This document shows positions 1-6,439 of a stretch of 15,308 bases of DNA, piece by piece; position 1 is the stretch's first letter; each line of letters starts with the position of its first letter. Position numbers and translations under genes: made by a program. The DNA is from CAISIP01 sp039934375 (GTDB lineage: Bacteria; Pseudomonadota; Gammaproteobacteria; Burkholderiales; Burkholderiaceae_C), in NCBI GenBank assembly GCA_039934375.1, contig JBDTMH010000097.1:1-15308 (forward strand), given 5' to 3'. The notes beneath the pieces were generated by a model. The model was not told where the DNA came from. It did no database searches and was given only the letters and a program-made list of their open reading frames with translations.

Positions 1-1
1 G

Positions 2-505
2 GCGGCCCGCCAGGGCGTCGACTTGCTGGGCAACAACCCGGGCCCGACCAATATCGCCGCCGGCTTGTCGACGATCGAGGAGAAGTCGCTCGGCGCCATC
101 GCCAAGAGTGGCAGTGCTGCCATTGACGGAGTCCTGGCCTATGGCGAGGCGCCGGCGGCAGCCGGCTTGTATGCGATGGACGCGCCGGCCTATTCGCCCG
201 AGTCGCTGTCCGGGTTTGTCGCAGCGGGCGCACAGATGCTGCTGTTCTCCACCGGCGTGGGCAATAGCTATGTCAGTGCGCTTTCGCCCACCATCAAGCT
301 GTCGGCCAATCCGGTGGCCACACGGTCGCTGGGCGAGCAACTCGACTTCGACGCCAGTGCCGTGTTTCGCGGCGCACAGTCGCCGGATGCGGCGGCCGCC
401 GAGCTGCTGGCACTGCTGATCGATGTCGCCAGCGGAACGCTGACCTGGGGCGAAATACTGGACGAAGGCGACGAGGTCGTCAGTCGGATGGGCGAGGCAT
501 TATGA
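2..505 (+). CDS. UxaA-family hydro-lyase, large subunit (3' end only)
   Basis: The 5' end is cut by the window; the frame is open from base 2 and 167 C-terminal residues are present. The protein matches the catalytic C-terminal part of the altronate/galactarate dehydratase (UxaA/GarD) superfamily. Visible family signatures are GNNPGPTNIAAGLSTIEEKS near the start, followed by LGAIAKSG, then the AGAQMLLFSTGVGN segment and PTIKLSANP. These enzymes are metal-dependent and remove water (or sulfite, in SuyAB sulfolactate lyase) from sugar acids or related hydroxyacids in the cytoplasm. The gene ends without a SAF domain; that domain is encoded by the next gene, which starts inside this gene's stop codon (ATGA). 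The enzyme is therefore of the split, two-subunit type. The substrate cannot be told from this fragment: altronate, galactarate, sulfolactate and other hydroxyacids are all possible. The family call is firm, the substrate is not. Confidence 0.85.
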   Translation, partial: AARQGVDLLGNNPGPTNIAAGLSTIEEKSLGAIAKSGSAAIDGVLAYGEAPAAAGLYAMDAPAYSPESLSGFVAAGAQMLLFSTGVGNSYVSALSPTIKLSANPVATRSLGEQLDFDASAVFRGAQSPDAAAAELLALLIDVASGTLTWGEILDEGDEVVSRMGEAL

Positions 506-810
506 AACAAGCAGCCAACACGACGGCCGGCGCAACCGTCGCGTTGGTATTGCATGCGCATGACAACGTGGCAACCGCGCTGCGTCCGCTGGAAGCCGGA
601 CAAACCGTACAGCTTCAGGGTGTGGCGGCCATCGACGACACGGTACAGGTGCAACAGGCGATTGGCATGTGCCACAAGTTTGCGCTGTGTGACATTGCGC
701 AAGGTGACATGGTGCGCAAGCACGGCGAAGTCATAGGGCGGGCCACACAAGCCATCCGCATCGGCGCGCATGTGCACGTCCACAACCTGCGCAGCAACCG
801 GGCGACATAA
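502..810 (+). CDS. UxaA-family hydro-lyase, small SAF-domain subunit
   Basis: This 102-residue protein is a stand-alone SAF domain, the piece that forms the N-terminus of one-chain altronate dehydratases and the small subunit of two-chain relatives such as SuyA. The recognisable part is HKFALCDIAQGDMV followed by RKHGEVIGRAT and the His-rich end AHVHVHNL, which is typical of this domain. It probably helps bind or orient substrate for the catalytic large subunit. The ATG at 502 overlaps the TGA of the large-subunit gene (503-505), so the two are translationally coupled and should form one complex. The order here is large then small, the reverse of the domain order in the fused enzymes. The first 12 or so residues (MKQAANTTAGAT) are a poorly conserved leader. 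The stop at 808-810 faces the converging slmA gene 59 bp away. Confidence 0.85.
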   Translation: MKQAANTTAGATVALVLHAHDNVATALRPLEAGQTVQLQGVAAIDDTVQVQQAIGMCHKFALCDIAQGDMVRKHGEVIGRATQAIRIGAHVHVHNLRSNRAT

Positions 811-869
811 GTCCGCGTATCCCAGGCCGGGCAGCCGATCAATGACACGCCCTGGCAAGGCAGACCCGC
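811..869. other. Convergent intergenic gap without clear terminator
   Basis: These 59 bp separate the + strand UxaA pair from the converging slmA gene. I looked for a bidirectional terminator. Only a 5-bp complementarity (ccagg at 823-827 with cctgg at 851-855) is visible and there is no T run on either strand. Termination here is therefore either Rho-dependent or uses transcripts that overlap in the gap. Confidence 0.4.
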
Positions 870-1535
870 TTACAGGATCAGCGCCAGACTGGCCTCCAGA
901 TGCTCGGACGGCAAGCGCTTGAAGCCGGAGCGCGCGTAACGGTGCAACCGTCCGACCAGGAAGGCCGTTGTCGCGGAAGCGATGACCTGGGCATCGAGTG
1001 TGGGCGTGTCGGTCGGCTGGTCGTCGATACCGGGGCGCAGCAGCTGGCGCAAGTTGGCCTCGATCTTGTCGAAGAACTGGTTCATGCGCTGCTGCAATCG
1101 CGCGTTCTCGAATACCAGTGCGTCGCCGACCATGACGCGGGTCATGCCTGGATTTTTCTCGGCAAACTGCAACACCATCGTGACCACCCGGGCGGCCAGG
1201 CGAGTGCCCGGTTCGGCGTCGCCATCTGCCGCCGACTGTTGCTTCTCGGAAATCTGATTGACCAGTGTGAAGACACTCTGCTCGATGAATTCGATCAGAC
1301 CTTCGAACATCTGCGCCTTGCTGGCGAAGTGTCGGTACAAGGCCGCCTCGCTGACGCTCAACCGGGCCGCGAGTGCGGCGGTGGTGATGCGATCGGCGCC
1401 GGGTTGCTCGAGCATCTCGGCCAACGCCTGCAGGATCTGGATTCGCCGCTCACCCGGCTTGGGACGCTTGCGCGTGACGACCGGCGATTCACTGGGTGGT
1501 TCGGCGGCGCTGAGGCTGGGCAGGGCGTCTGGCAT
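870..1535 (-). CDS. slmA: Nucleoid occlusion factor SlmA (TetR family)
   Basis: The 221-residue protein is a TetR-family DNA-binding protein matching SlmA. SlmA binds specific chromosomal sites and antagonises FtsZ ring assembly over the nucleoid. After a variable 20-residue leader comes the typical start of the helix-turn-helix region, RKRPKPGERRIQILQALAEM (about residues 22-41). It continues with ITTAALAARLSVSEAALYRH (50-69) and FASKAQMFEGLIEFIE. The C-terminal ligand/dimer domain contains PGMTRVMVGDALVFEN and ends in a hydrophobic helix (SLALIL), as in other SlmA proteins. E. coli SlmA is about 198 residues; the extra length is the N-terminal leader. The start is an ATG at 1533-1535 with no good Shine-Dalgarno sequence in front. 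It lies downstream of argB in the same direction, a linkage I recall from several proteobacteria. A 100-bp gap with paired CCTAGGG repeats precedes it. Confidence 0.9.
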   Translation of the reverse strand: MPDALPSLSAAEPPSESPVVTRKRPKPGERRIQILQALAEMLEQPGADRITTAALAARLSVSEAALYRHFASKAQMFEGLIEFIEQSVFTLVNQISEKQQSAADGDAEPGTRLAARVVTMVLQFAEKNPGMTRVMVGDALVFENARLQQRMNQFFDKIEANLRQLLRPGIDDQPTDTPTLDAQVIASATTAFLVGRLHRYARSGFKRLPSEHLEASLALIL

Positions 1536-1575
1536 GGTGTCAGGCAGGTGGATTTTTTATTCTCGCATACCGCAA

Positions 1576-1594
1576 CCTAGGGTAAAGCCTAGGG
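1576..1594. repeat. Paired CCTAGGG direct repeat upstream of slmA
   Basis: Two exact copies of CCTAGGG (1576-1582 and 1588-1594) lie 12 bp apart, start to start, in the 100-bp gap between argB and slmA, 41-59 bp upstream of the slmA ATG. The inner CCTAGG is itself palindromic, so each copy could be a half-site or a small operator. The spacing is close to one helical turn. An A/T-rich stretch (gaataaaaaa on the - strand, 1550-1559 or so) follows on the slmA side and could be part of a -10 region. It does not resemble the SlmA binding site known from E. coli, so autoregulation is not implied. Confidence 0.35.
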
Positions 1595-1600
1595 CCCGGC

Positions 1601-1621
1601 CACACTACTGGCACGAGTGTG
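1601..1621. other. Small inverted repeat after argB
   Basis: CACACT (1601-1606) and AGTGTG (1616-1621) form a perfect 6-bp stem with a 9-nt loop, beginning 15 bp past the argB stop codon. There is no following T run, so it is a weak candidate for a terminator or RNA-processing hairpin only. Confidence 0.25.
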
Positions 1622-1635
1622 AACCGGCGCTGATC

Positions 1636-2526
1636 TCAGTGGGAACGGATCATGGTGCCGAACGGCTGATCGGTCAGTATCTCGAGCAGCAATGCATGGG
1701 GTACGCGACCGTCGATGATGTGCACCGACGCCACGCCGCTCTTGGCCGCATCGAGCGCCGATGCGATCTTGGGCAACATGCCGCCGGACAGCGTGCCATC
1801 GGCAAACATCGCGTCGATCTCGCGCGCCGATAGATCGGTCAGCAAATTGCCGGCTTTGTCCAGCACACCTGGGGTATTGGTCAGCAGCAGCAGCTTCTCG
1901 GCCGCCAGCACCATCGCCAGCTTGCCGGCGACGACGTCGGCATTGATGTTGAAGCTCTCGTTGTCGTCACCAAAACCGATCGGCGTGATGACCGGGATGA
2001 AGGCGTCGTCCTGCAGCGCGCGCACCACGCTGGGGTCGATGCTGACGATGTCGCCGACCTGGCCGACGTCGTGCTCGCGTGTCGGGTCCTGGTTGTCGAG
2101 CATCTTGAGCTTGCGCGCGCGGATCATCGCGCCGTCACGGCCGGTCAAGCCGACCGCCTTGCCGCCGGCCTGATTGATCAGGCCGACGATGTCCTGCTGG
2201 ACCTGGCCACCGAGCACCCACTCCACCACTTCCATGGTCTCGGCATCGGTGACGCGCATGCCCTGGATGAACTCGCCCTTCTTGCCCAGGCGCTTGAGCG
2301 CACTTTCGATCTGCGGCCCGCCGCCGTGCACCACCACCGGGTTGATGCCGACCAGCTTGAGCAGCACCACGTCTTCGGCAAAGTCGGCCTGCAGCTCCGG
2401 ATCGGTCATCGCGTTGCCGCCGTACTTGATGACCATGGTCTTGCCATGGAACTTGCGAATGTAAGGCAAGGCCAGCGCAAGGATTTCTGCCTTGTCGCGC
2501 AGTGCAATCTTGGAGGTGTCGGTCAT
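1636..2526 (-). CDS. argB: Acetylglutamate kinase ArgB
   Basis: ArgB phosphorylates N-acetyl-L-glutamate, the second step of arginine synthesis, in the cytoplasm. Motifs of the amino-acid kinase fold are all present: MVIKYGGNAM (phosphate-binding Lys and Gly), VVVHGGGPQI, RVTDAETMEVVEWVLGG, GLTGRDGAMI, and a C-terminal LSGGMLPKI plus HIIDGRVPHALLLEI. I chose the ATG at 2524-2526 (296 residues, beginning MTDTSKIALRD). An in-frame ATG at 2557-2559 would add 11 residues that do not look like the family. The first 25 residues (ALRDKAEILALALPYIRKF) match the N-terminal helix that, in P. aeruginosa and Thermotoga enzymes, links dimers into arginine-inhibited hexamers, so feedback inhibition by arginine is expected. 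The gene starts 56 bp after the dehydratase stop with no obvious promoter, so read-through from the polysaccharide genes is possible. Confidence 0.97.
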   Translation of the reverse strand: MTDTSKIALRDKAEILALALPYIRKFHGKTMVIKYGGNAMTDPELQADFAEDVVLLKLVGINPVVVHGGGPQIESALKRLGKKGEFIQGMRVTDAETMEVVEWVLGGQVQQDIVGLINQAGGKAVGLTGRDGAMIRARKLKMLDNQDPTREHDVGQVGDIVSIDPSVVRALQDDAFIPVITPIGFGDDNESFNINADVVAGKLAMVLAAEKLLLLTNTPGVLDKAGNLLTDLSAREIDAMFADGTLSGGMLPKIASALDAAKSGVASVHIIDGRVPHALLLEILTDQPFGTMIRSH

Positions 2527-2582
2527 GGTCACACAGGCAGCGGAGTTATGAATGCCCATTGTGCAGCATCAGGGCCGGCCGG

Positions 2583-4460
2583 TCATTTCAGTGTGTCGAA
2601 CCCAGATTCGACATAGCCTTGCACACAACGCGACAACACCGATTTGATGCCATCGACATCGTCCTGCTCGACCGCGGCACGAAGTTTGTCCAACTGCGTT
2701 TCGAGCTCCGGCCATTGCAGGTATTCCTCGTGCGCCATCATGATGCGTGGGTGTGCGGTCGGGGCCGGGTTGTCGCCGATCAGCAGCTCCTCGTAAAGTT
2801 TCTCACCCGGGCGCAGCCCGGTGATCTCGATCGCTATGTCGCCGTCCGGCGCCTGTTCGTCACGTACCGTGAGCCCCGACAGGTCGATCATGCGCCGGGC
2901 CAGATCCATGATCCTGACCGGTTCGCCCATGTCGAGCACGAACACCTCGCCCCCACGCGCCATGGCTCCGGCATACAGGACCAGCTGCGCGGCCTCGGGT
3001 ATCGTCATGAAATAACGCGTGACCTCGGGATGGGTCACCGTGAGCGGGCCGCCAGCGGCGATTTGCGCGCGAAACAGTGGCACCACGCTGCCACTGGAAC
3101 CCAGCACGTTGCCGAACCGCACCATGGAAAAGCGCGTCTTGTCATCGCCGGACCCCAATGCCTGCAACACCAGTTCGGCCATGCGTTTGCTGGCACCCAT
3201 GACATTGGTCGGGCGTACCGCCTTGTCGGTGGAGACGAGGACCATGTTGGTGACGCCGTTGTCGATCGCAACGCGGGCGACGTTGAGCGTGCCGAAGACA
3301 TTGTTGGCAATGCCTTCGGCCGCGTTGCTTTCCACCAGCGGCACGTGCTTGTAGGCGGCCGCATGATAGAGCCAGCTTGGTCGATAACGCCCCATCACTT
3401 CCTGCAGCCGGCGCGGGTTGGACACACTTCCCAGCAGCGCAACCACATCCACCGCCAGACCCTGTGACTTGCACATGGCCTGCAACTCCTGCTGAATGAC
3501 GTACAGGCCGTATTCGTTGTGGTCGAACAGCAACAACTGCGCAGGCCGCTCACGCAGCAGCTGGCGACACAACTCGCTGCCGATACTGCCGCCGGCGCCG
3601 GTGACGAGCACCACCTGGTCGCTGGCCGAGCGCGTCAACGCGGCCGGAGCGGACGAAACCGGAGTCCGTCCCAGCAAATCCTCGACATCGAGTTCCTTGA
3701 TATCACGCAGCGACACCCGCCCGCTGGCCAGATCGGACATGCCCGGCAAGGTGCGGATGTGCACCGGCGTGTTGCGCAAGGTTTCGATGATCGCGTTGCG
3801 TCTGGCGCGGGACGCGCTCGGCAGCGCAAGCAGGATGTCCGTGACGCCACGGCGCTTGATGACATCCTCCACCTGACGCGGCGGAAAGACCCGAATCCCG
3901 TTGATGCTGCGACCTGCCTTGGCCATGTCGTCATCGATGAAACCGACCAGCACGAATTGACGTGCATTCGATATCGCGGCCGCGGTCTGCACGCCCGCTT
4001 CCCCTGCTCCGTAGATCAGCAGCCGCCCCTCGGACGCAACGCGATTGCGCCCGATCGTTGCCAGGCCGAACCGCACCAGCACGCGACTGGCTCCCACCAG
4101 CAGGAAAAACAACAATGGCTGCAATATGCCGACGCTGCGTGGGACTGCAGGCCAATGGCGCCACAACAGAATCGCGACCAACAGGCAGGCATACACGGCC
4201 ACAGCCCGGGCGATGGCCATCAGCGCGGCCAGATCGGTATGGCGAAACATGGCCCGGTAGATGCCAAGCGCGGCAAACACCGGCACGGCCAGCGCGGGCG
4301 CGAGCCAATACACCCGCCACTGCAATCCCGCGGGGACATGCAGTTCGTCCAGCCTCAGCGTGAACGCAAGCCAGGTGGCGAAAACCGCCAGCAACAGGTC
4401 CAACGCGACCACGATCAGTTGCTTGGCCAGTCTCGGCCAGGCGACGGAGACGTCAGCCAA
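2583..4460 (-). CDS. UDP-HexNAc 4,6-dehydratase, FlaA1/WbpM/CapD membrane type
   Basis: This large membrane-anchored SDR enzyme removes water from UDP-GlcNAc (or a relative) to give a 4-keto-6-deoxy sugar for surface glycans. The N-terminal third has four predicted membrane helices (about residues 13-35, 49-69, 81-100, 108-131). A first nucleotide-binding-like domain follows (IYGAGEAGVQ, VGFIDDD), then the catalytic SDR domain. There VLVTGAGGSIGSE (about 284-296) binds NAD(P) and STDKAV (410) precedes NVMGASKR (419). Met421 stands where most SDR enzymes have Tyr, followed by Lys425: this is the SMK triad of the WbpM/FlaA1 group. RFGNVLGSSGSVVPLF, EVTRYFMTIPEA and LRPGEKLYEELL complete the family pattern. 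I prefer the TTG start at 4458-4460 (625 residues) because GGAG lies 7 nt upstream; TTG 4496 or GTG 4493 would add about 12 poorly supported residues. The start overlaps the end of the ligase gene by 8 nt. Confidence 0.93.
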   Translation of the reverse strand: MADVSVAWPRLAKQLIVVALDLLLAVFATWLAFTLRLDELHVPAGLQWRVYWLAPALAVPVFAALGIYRAMFRHTDLAALMAIARAVAVYACLLVAILLWRHWPAVPRSVGILQPLLFFLLVGASRVLVRFGLATIGRNRVASEGRLLIYGAGEAGVQTAAAISNARQFVLVGFIDDDMAKAGRSINGIRVFPPRQVEDVIKRRGVTDILLALPSASRARRNAIIETLRNTPVHIRTLPGMSDLASGRVSLRDIKELDVEDLLGRTPVSSAPAALTRSASDQVVLVTGAGGSIGSELCRQLLRERPAQLLLFDHNEYGLYVIQQELQAMCKSQGLAVDVVALLGSVSNPRRLQEVMGRYRPSWLYHAAAYKHVPLVESNAAEGIANNVFGTLNVARVAIDNGVTNMVLVSTDKAVRPTNVMGASKRMAELVLQALGSGDDKTRFSMVRFGNVLGSSGSVVPLFRAQIAAGGPLTVTHPEVTRYFMTIPEAAQLVLYAGAMARGGEVFVLDMGEPVRIMDLARRMIDLSGLTVRDEQAPDGDIAIEITGLRPGEKLYEELLIGDNPAPTAHPRIMMAHEEYLQWPELETQLDKLRAAVEQDDVDGIKSVLSRCVQGYVESGFDTLK

Positions 4461-5718
4461 TCGGCTTCTCCGGGTGCGCTGCCACGCTGGCACCAAGCAG
4501 CCACAACAGGGTCATGCCCAGCGCGGCATCGCGCAATGGTGCATTCACCATCGCCGAGGCGGCAATCGACACTGCCATCATCACAGTGATGCCGCCGGCG
4601 GTGTTTCGCTGTCGCCAGCCAATCCGGATCAGCCGCCAGAACAGCCAAAGGACGATCAGCAAACCTGGAACACCCGTTTCCATTCCCGCCAGAAGAAAAT
4701 CGTTGTGCGGATTGTTGATCTCGGCAAAACGGGTCGACTCATCGGGCGGCAATTGTTGGTCCAGTTGCGCCCAGACCCGTTGCCAATTCGGCGACCAACT
4801 ACCGACACCTTGACCGAACACCGGGTGCTCGACCATGGCGGCGAACGCTTCCTCGTCCATGCGCCAGCGCACACCGATGCTGGTGTTGTATCTGGATTCG
4901 GCGGTCATCGTATGCAGGTTGCTGCTGATTTCGGCGAAGCGGCGTTCAATCGTGGGGGAAAGATGCCATGCGAGTACCACCAACGTGGCGAGCAACACCG
5001 AGCCAGCCAGCACCGCACGCCAGGATCGAAACCGGTAAACAATCGCCGTCATCGGTGCCAGCACCAGCAGCACTTGCGCGTTACGGGACACGGCGTGCAG
5101 CGCCACGGTCGTGCCCAGCCCGATGGCGGCCGCCAAGGCCAGCCAACGGTCATCGGCATCGGGGCGAAGTGCAAGGCATACCGCGACACCCGCAGCTATC
5201 GCCATCGTCATCATGTTGCCGCTGCTGAAGTTGTTGTGCGGAGCGATCAGGCTGCGCCAGATAGCCCATTCCGGCAGACCCCAGGCATGGTGGACGGCCA
5301 CCAAAGCGCTGGCAAAAAGCGCACCGACCAGCAGTCCGAGCAATGCATGGCGCGCTTCCTGTCGCGTCAACATCAGGGCCAGGCACAGCACCAGCACCAC
5401 CCGAAATACATGAAACACGCGCGTTGGCAAATCCGGAAACATGCCCCCGACCAGGGCTGCCAACAGTGTCCAGGCCAGCATCAGCAGCAGCGGGGACAAA
5501 AGTGGGCTGGCTCGCAGGACGCGGACCCGGTCTGACAGACCCGGCGTCAGGACCATCGCCAGCGCCATCAGCAACAGATTCAGATACATCACGCCGACCG
5601 GCAAGAATGCGCAAAAACCCCAGCTCAGTGCGACGAATCGGACCAGTCGCGTCCGGGGTCGCGCCGACAGTGCGATGTTCGCCGGCGCCACTGAAGTTGA
5701 TTCAACGGTAAATGACAA
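4453..5718 (-). CDS. O-antigen ligase / polymerase family membrane protein (Wzy_C)
   Basis: The 421-residue protein is strongly hydrophobic with about ten or more membrane helices. Its large periplasmic loop in the C-terminal half (roughly residues 252-350) carries the Wzy_C/WaaL signature. In that loop IGVRWRMDEEAFAAMVEHPV (281-300) is followed by FGQGVGSW, then NNPHNDFLLAGMETGVPGLL (335-354). Arg284 and His338 are at the positions expected for the conserved Arg and His of the family. Such proteins transfer undecaprenyl-linked glycan to lipid A core (WaaL), to protein, or polymerise repeat units (Wzy); sequence alone does not separate these. The start is TTG at 5716-5718 with AAGGAG only 4 nt before it; an in-frame GTG at 5689-5691 has no ribosome site. 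It follows the initiating transferase by 68 bp and overlaps the dehydratase downstream. Confidence 0.88.
   Translation of the reverse strand: MSFTVESTSVAPANIALSARPRTRLVRFVALSWGFCAFLPVGVMYLNLLLMALAMVLTPGLSDRVRVLRASPLLSPLLLMLAWTLLAALVGGMFPDLPTRVFHVFRVVLVLCLALMLTRQEARHALLGLLVGALFASALVAVHHAWGLPEWAIWRSLIAPHNNFSSGNMMTMAIAAGVAVCLALRPDADDRWLALAAAIGLGTTVALHAVSRNAQVLLVLAPMTAIVYRFRSWRAVLAGSVLLATLVVLAWHLSPTIERRFAEISSNLHTMTAESRYNTSIGVRWRMDEEAFAAMVEHPVFGQGVGSWSPNWQRVWAQLDQQLPPDESTRFAEINNPHNDFLLAGMETGVPGLLIVLWLFWRLIRIGWRQRNTAGGITVMMAVSIAASAMVNAPLRDAALGMTLLWLLGASVAAHPEKPIG
4468..4471 (-). promoter_or_regulatory. Ribosome binding site deciding the dehydratase TTG start
   Basis: On the - strand GGAG sits 7 nt before the TTG at 4458-4460, inside the last codons of the ligase gene. 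The alternative starts at 4493 and 4496 have no comparable site. It favours the 625-residue dehydratase and translational coupling to the ligase. Confidence 0.55.
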
Positions 5719-5722
5719 GCTG

Positions 5723-5728
5723 CTCCTT
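5723..5728 (-). promoter_or_regulatory. Ribosome binding site for the ligase TTG start
   Basis: A full AAGGAG lies 4 nt before TTG 5716-5718 on the - strand. The spacing is slightly short but no other start nearby has such a site, so it supports the non-ATG start. Confidence 0.5.
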
Positions 5729-5786
5729 GCTCATGCGATGCTCGACCGGATTCTTTGCCAGGAATTCGGATACATGCCAGCGCATT

Positions 5787-6365
5787 CTAATGAGAGATCC
5801 CCTCGCGCCGTACCACCATGAACGCCGTGCGCACCAGGATCACCAAGTCGAACCACAAGGAACGCCTTGCCAGATATTCGGCGTCCAGCGCCACCTTGTC
5901 CGCAATCGGAATCTCATCGCGCCCATTGATTTGTGCCCAGCCGGTCAGGCCTGGAACCAGTTCTTGCACCTGGTGCGCGTTGCGCAGCGCGATCAGGTCG
6001 TCCTGGTTGAACAGCGCGGGCCGCGGACCGACGAAACTCATATCTCCGGTGAAAATGCTCCACAACTGGGGCAGTTCGTCCAGACTGCTGCTACGCAAAA
6101 TGGCACCAATCGGTGTCACGTAGGTATCGGGCTGTGGCAGCAGATGGGTTGCCATCTCCGGTGCCCCCAAACGCATGGTCCGGAACTTGGGCATGCGAAA
6201 CAGCCGATTGCCCTTGCCAACGCGGCTGGACCAATAAATGGCCGGGCCCGGTGACGTAAGCCGGATCGCAATCGCCAGAACCAGGATCAGCGGTGCCAGC
6301 ACAAGAAATGCGCAAATGGCCAGGCCCAAATCGAACACGCGCTTGCCAATCAGGTACCCGTTCAT
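5787..6365 (-). CDS. Undecaprenyl-phosphate sugar phosphotransferase, small PglC type
   Basis: This 192-residue monotopic phosphoglycosyl transferase transfers a sugar 1-phosphate from a UDP-sugar to undecaprenyl phosphate, the first step of repeat-unit assembly at the inner face of the membrane. It has one N-terminal hydrophobic segment (residues about 10-36), then SPGP (38-41), PKFRTM (59-64), LDELPQLW (95-102) with the catalytic Asp96-Glu97 pair, GDMSFVGPRP (107-116) and PGLTGWAQINGRD (138-150). The length equals the minimal PglC form; the extra N-terminal membrane domain of WcaJ/WbaP is absent. The start is ATG 6363-6365 with AAGG about 5 nt upstream. It is the first gene after the largest gap in the polysaccharide cluster, where a promoter candidate is seen. 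The sugar is unknown; partners in the cluster suggest a 6-deoxy-HexNAc such as QuiNAc. Confidence 0.93.
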   Translation of the reverse strand: MNGYLIGKRVFDLGLAICAFLVLAPLILVLAIAIRLTSPGPAIYWSSRVGKGNRLFRMPKFRTMRLGAPEMATHLLPQPDTYVTPIGAILRSSSLDELPQLWSIFTGDMSFVGPRPALFNQDDLIALRNAHQVQELVPGLTGWAQINGRDEIPIADKVALDAEYLARRSLWFDLVILVRTAFMVVRREGISH

Positions 6366-6392
6366 GTCCGCCTTGTGCCAAGGAAATTAATA

Positions 6393-6421
6393 TCGATCAT
6401 CTGTTTGAAGCCAACTGTCAA
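6393..6421 (-). promoter_or_regulatory. Candidate sigma-70 promoter before the initiating transferase
   Basis: On the - strand an exact consensus TTGACA (6416-6421) lies in the 74-bp gap ahead of the transferase. A 17-bp spacing gives only the weak -10 GATCGA (6393-6398); a better A/T-rich patch, TATTAAT, lies too far, 23 bp downstream. The gap is visibly more A/T-rich than its surroundings. TTGACA is also inside a small symmetric CTGTTGACAG. If active it would drive the transferase, ligase and dehydratase, perhaps also argB. Confidence 0.35.
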
Positions 6422-6439
6422 CAGGGAAACTTGCAACCC

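Noticed and set aside
811..869. Bidirectional terminator between the UxaA pair and slmA
   Set aside because: Only a 5-bp complementarity with a long loop and no T run on either strand.
2527..2559. 11-residue N-terminal extension of ArgB from ATG 2557-2559
   Set aside because: The added residues (MGIHNSAACVT) do not resemble the family, and the second ATG begins a normal N-terminal helix.
2502..3467. + strand 321-codon open frame opposite the dehydratase
   Set aside because: His/Arg/Gln-rich composition, no ribosome site, no recognisable domain, antisense to a well-supported gene.
3519..5535. Long + strand open frames (356 and 424 residues) opposite the dehydratase and ligase genes
   Set aside because: They are Gln/His/Arg-rich with no family motifs, and lie antisense to genes with full, recognisable motif sets; typical shadows of GC-rich coding DNA.
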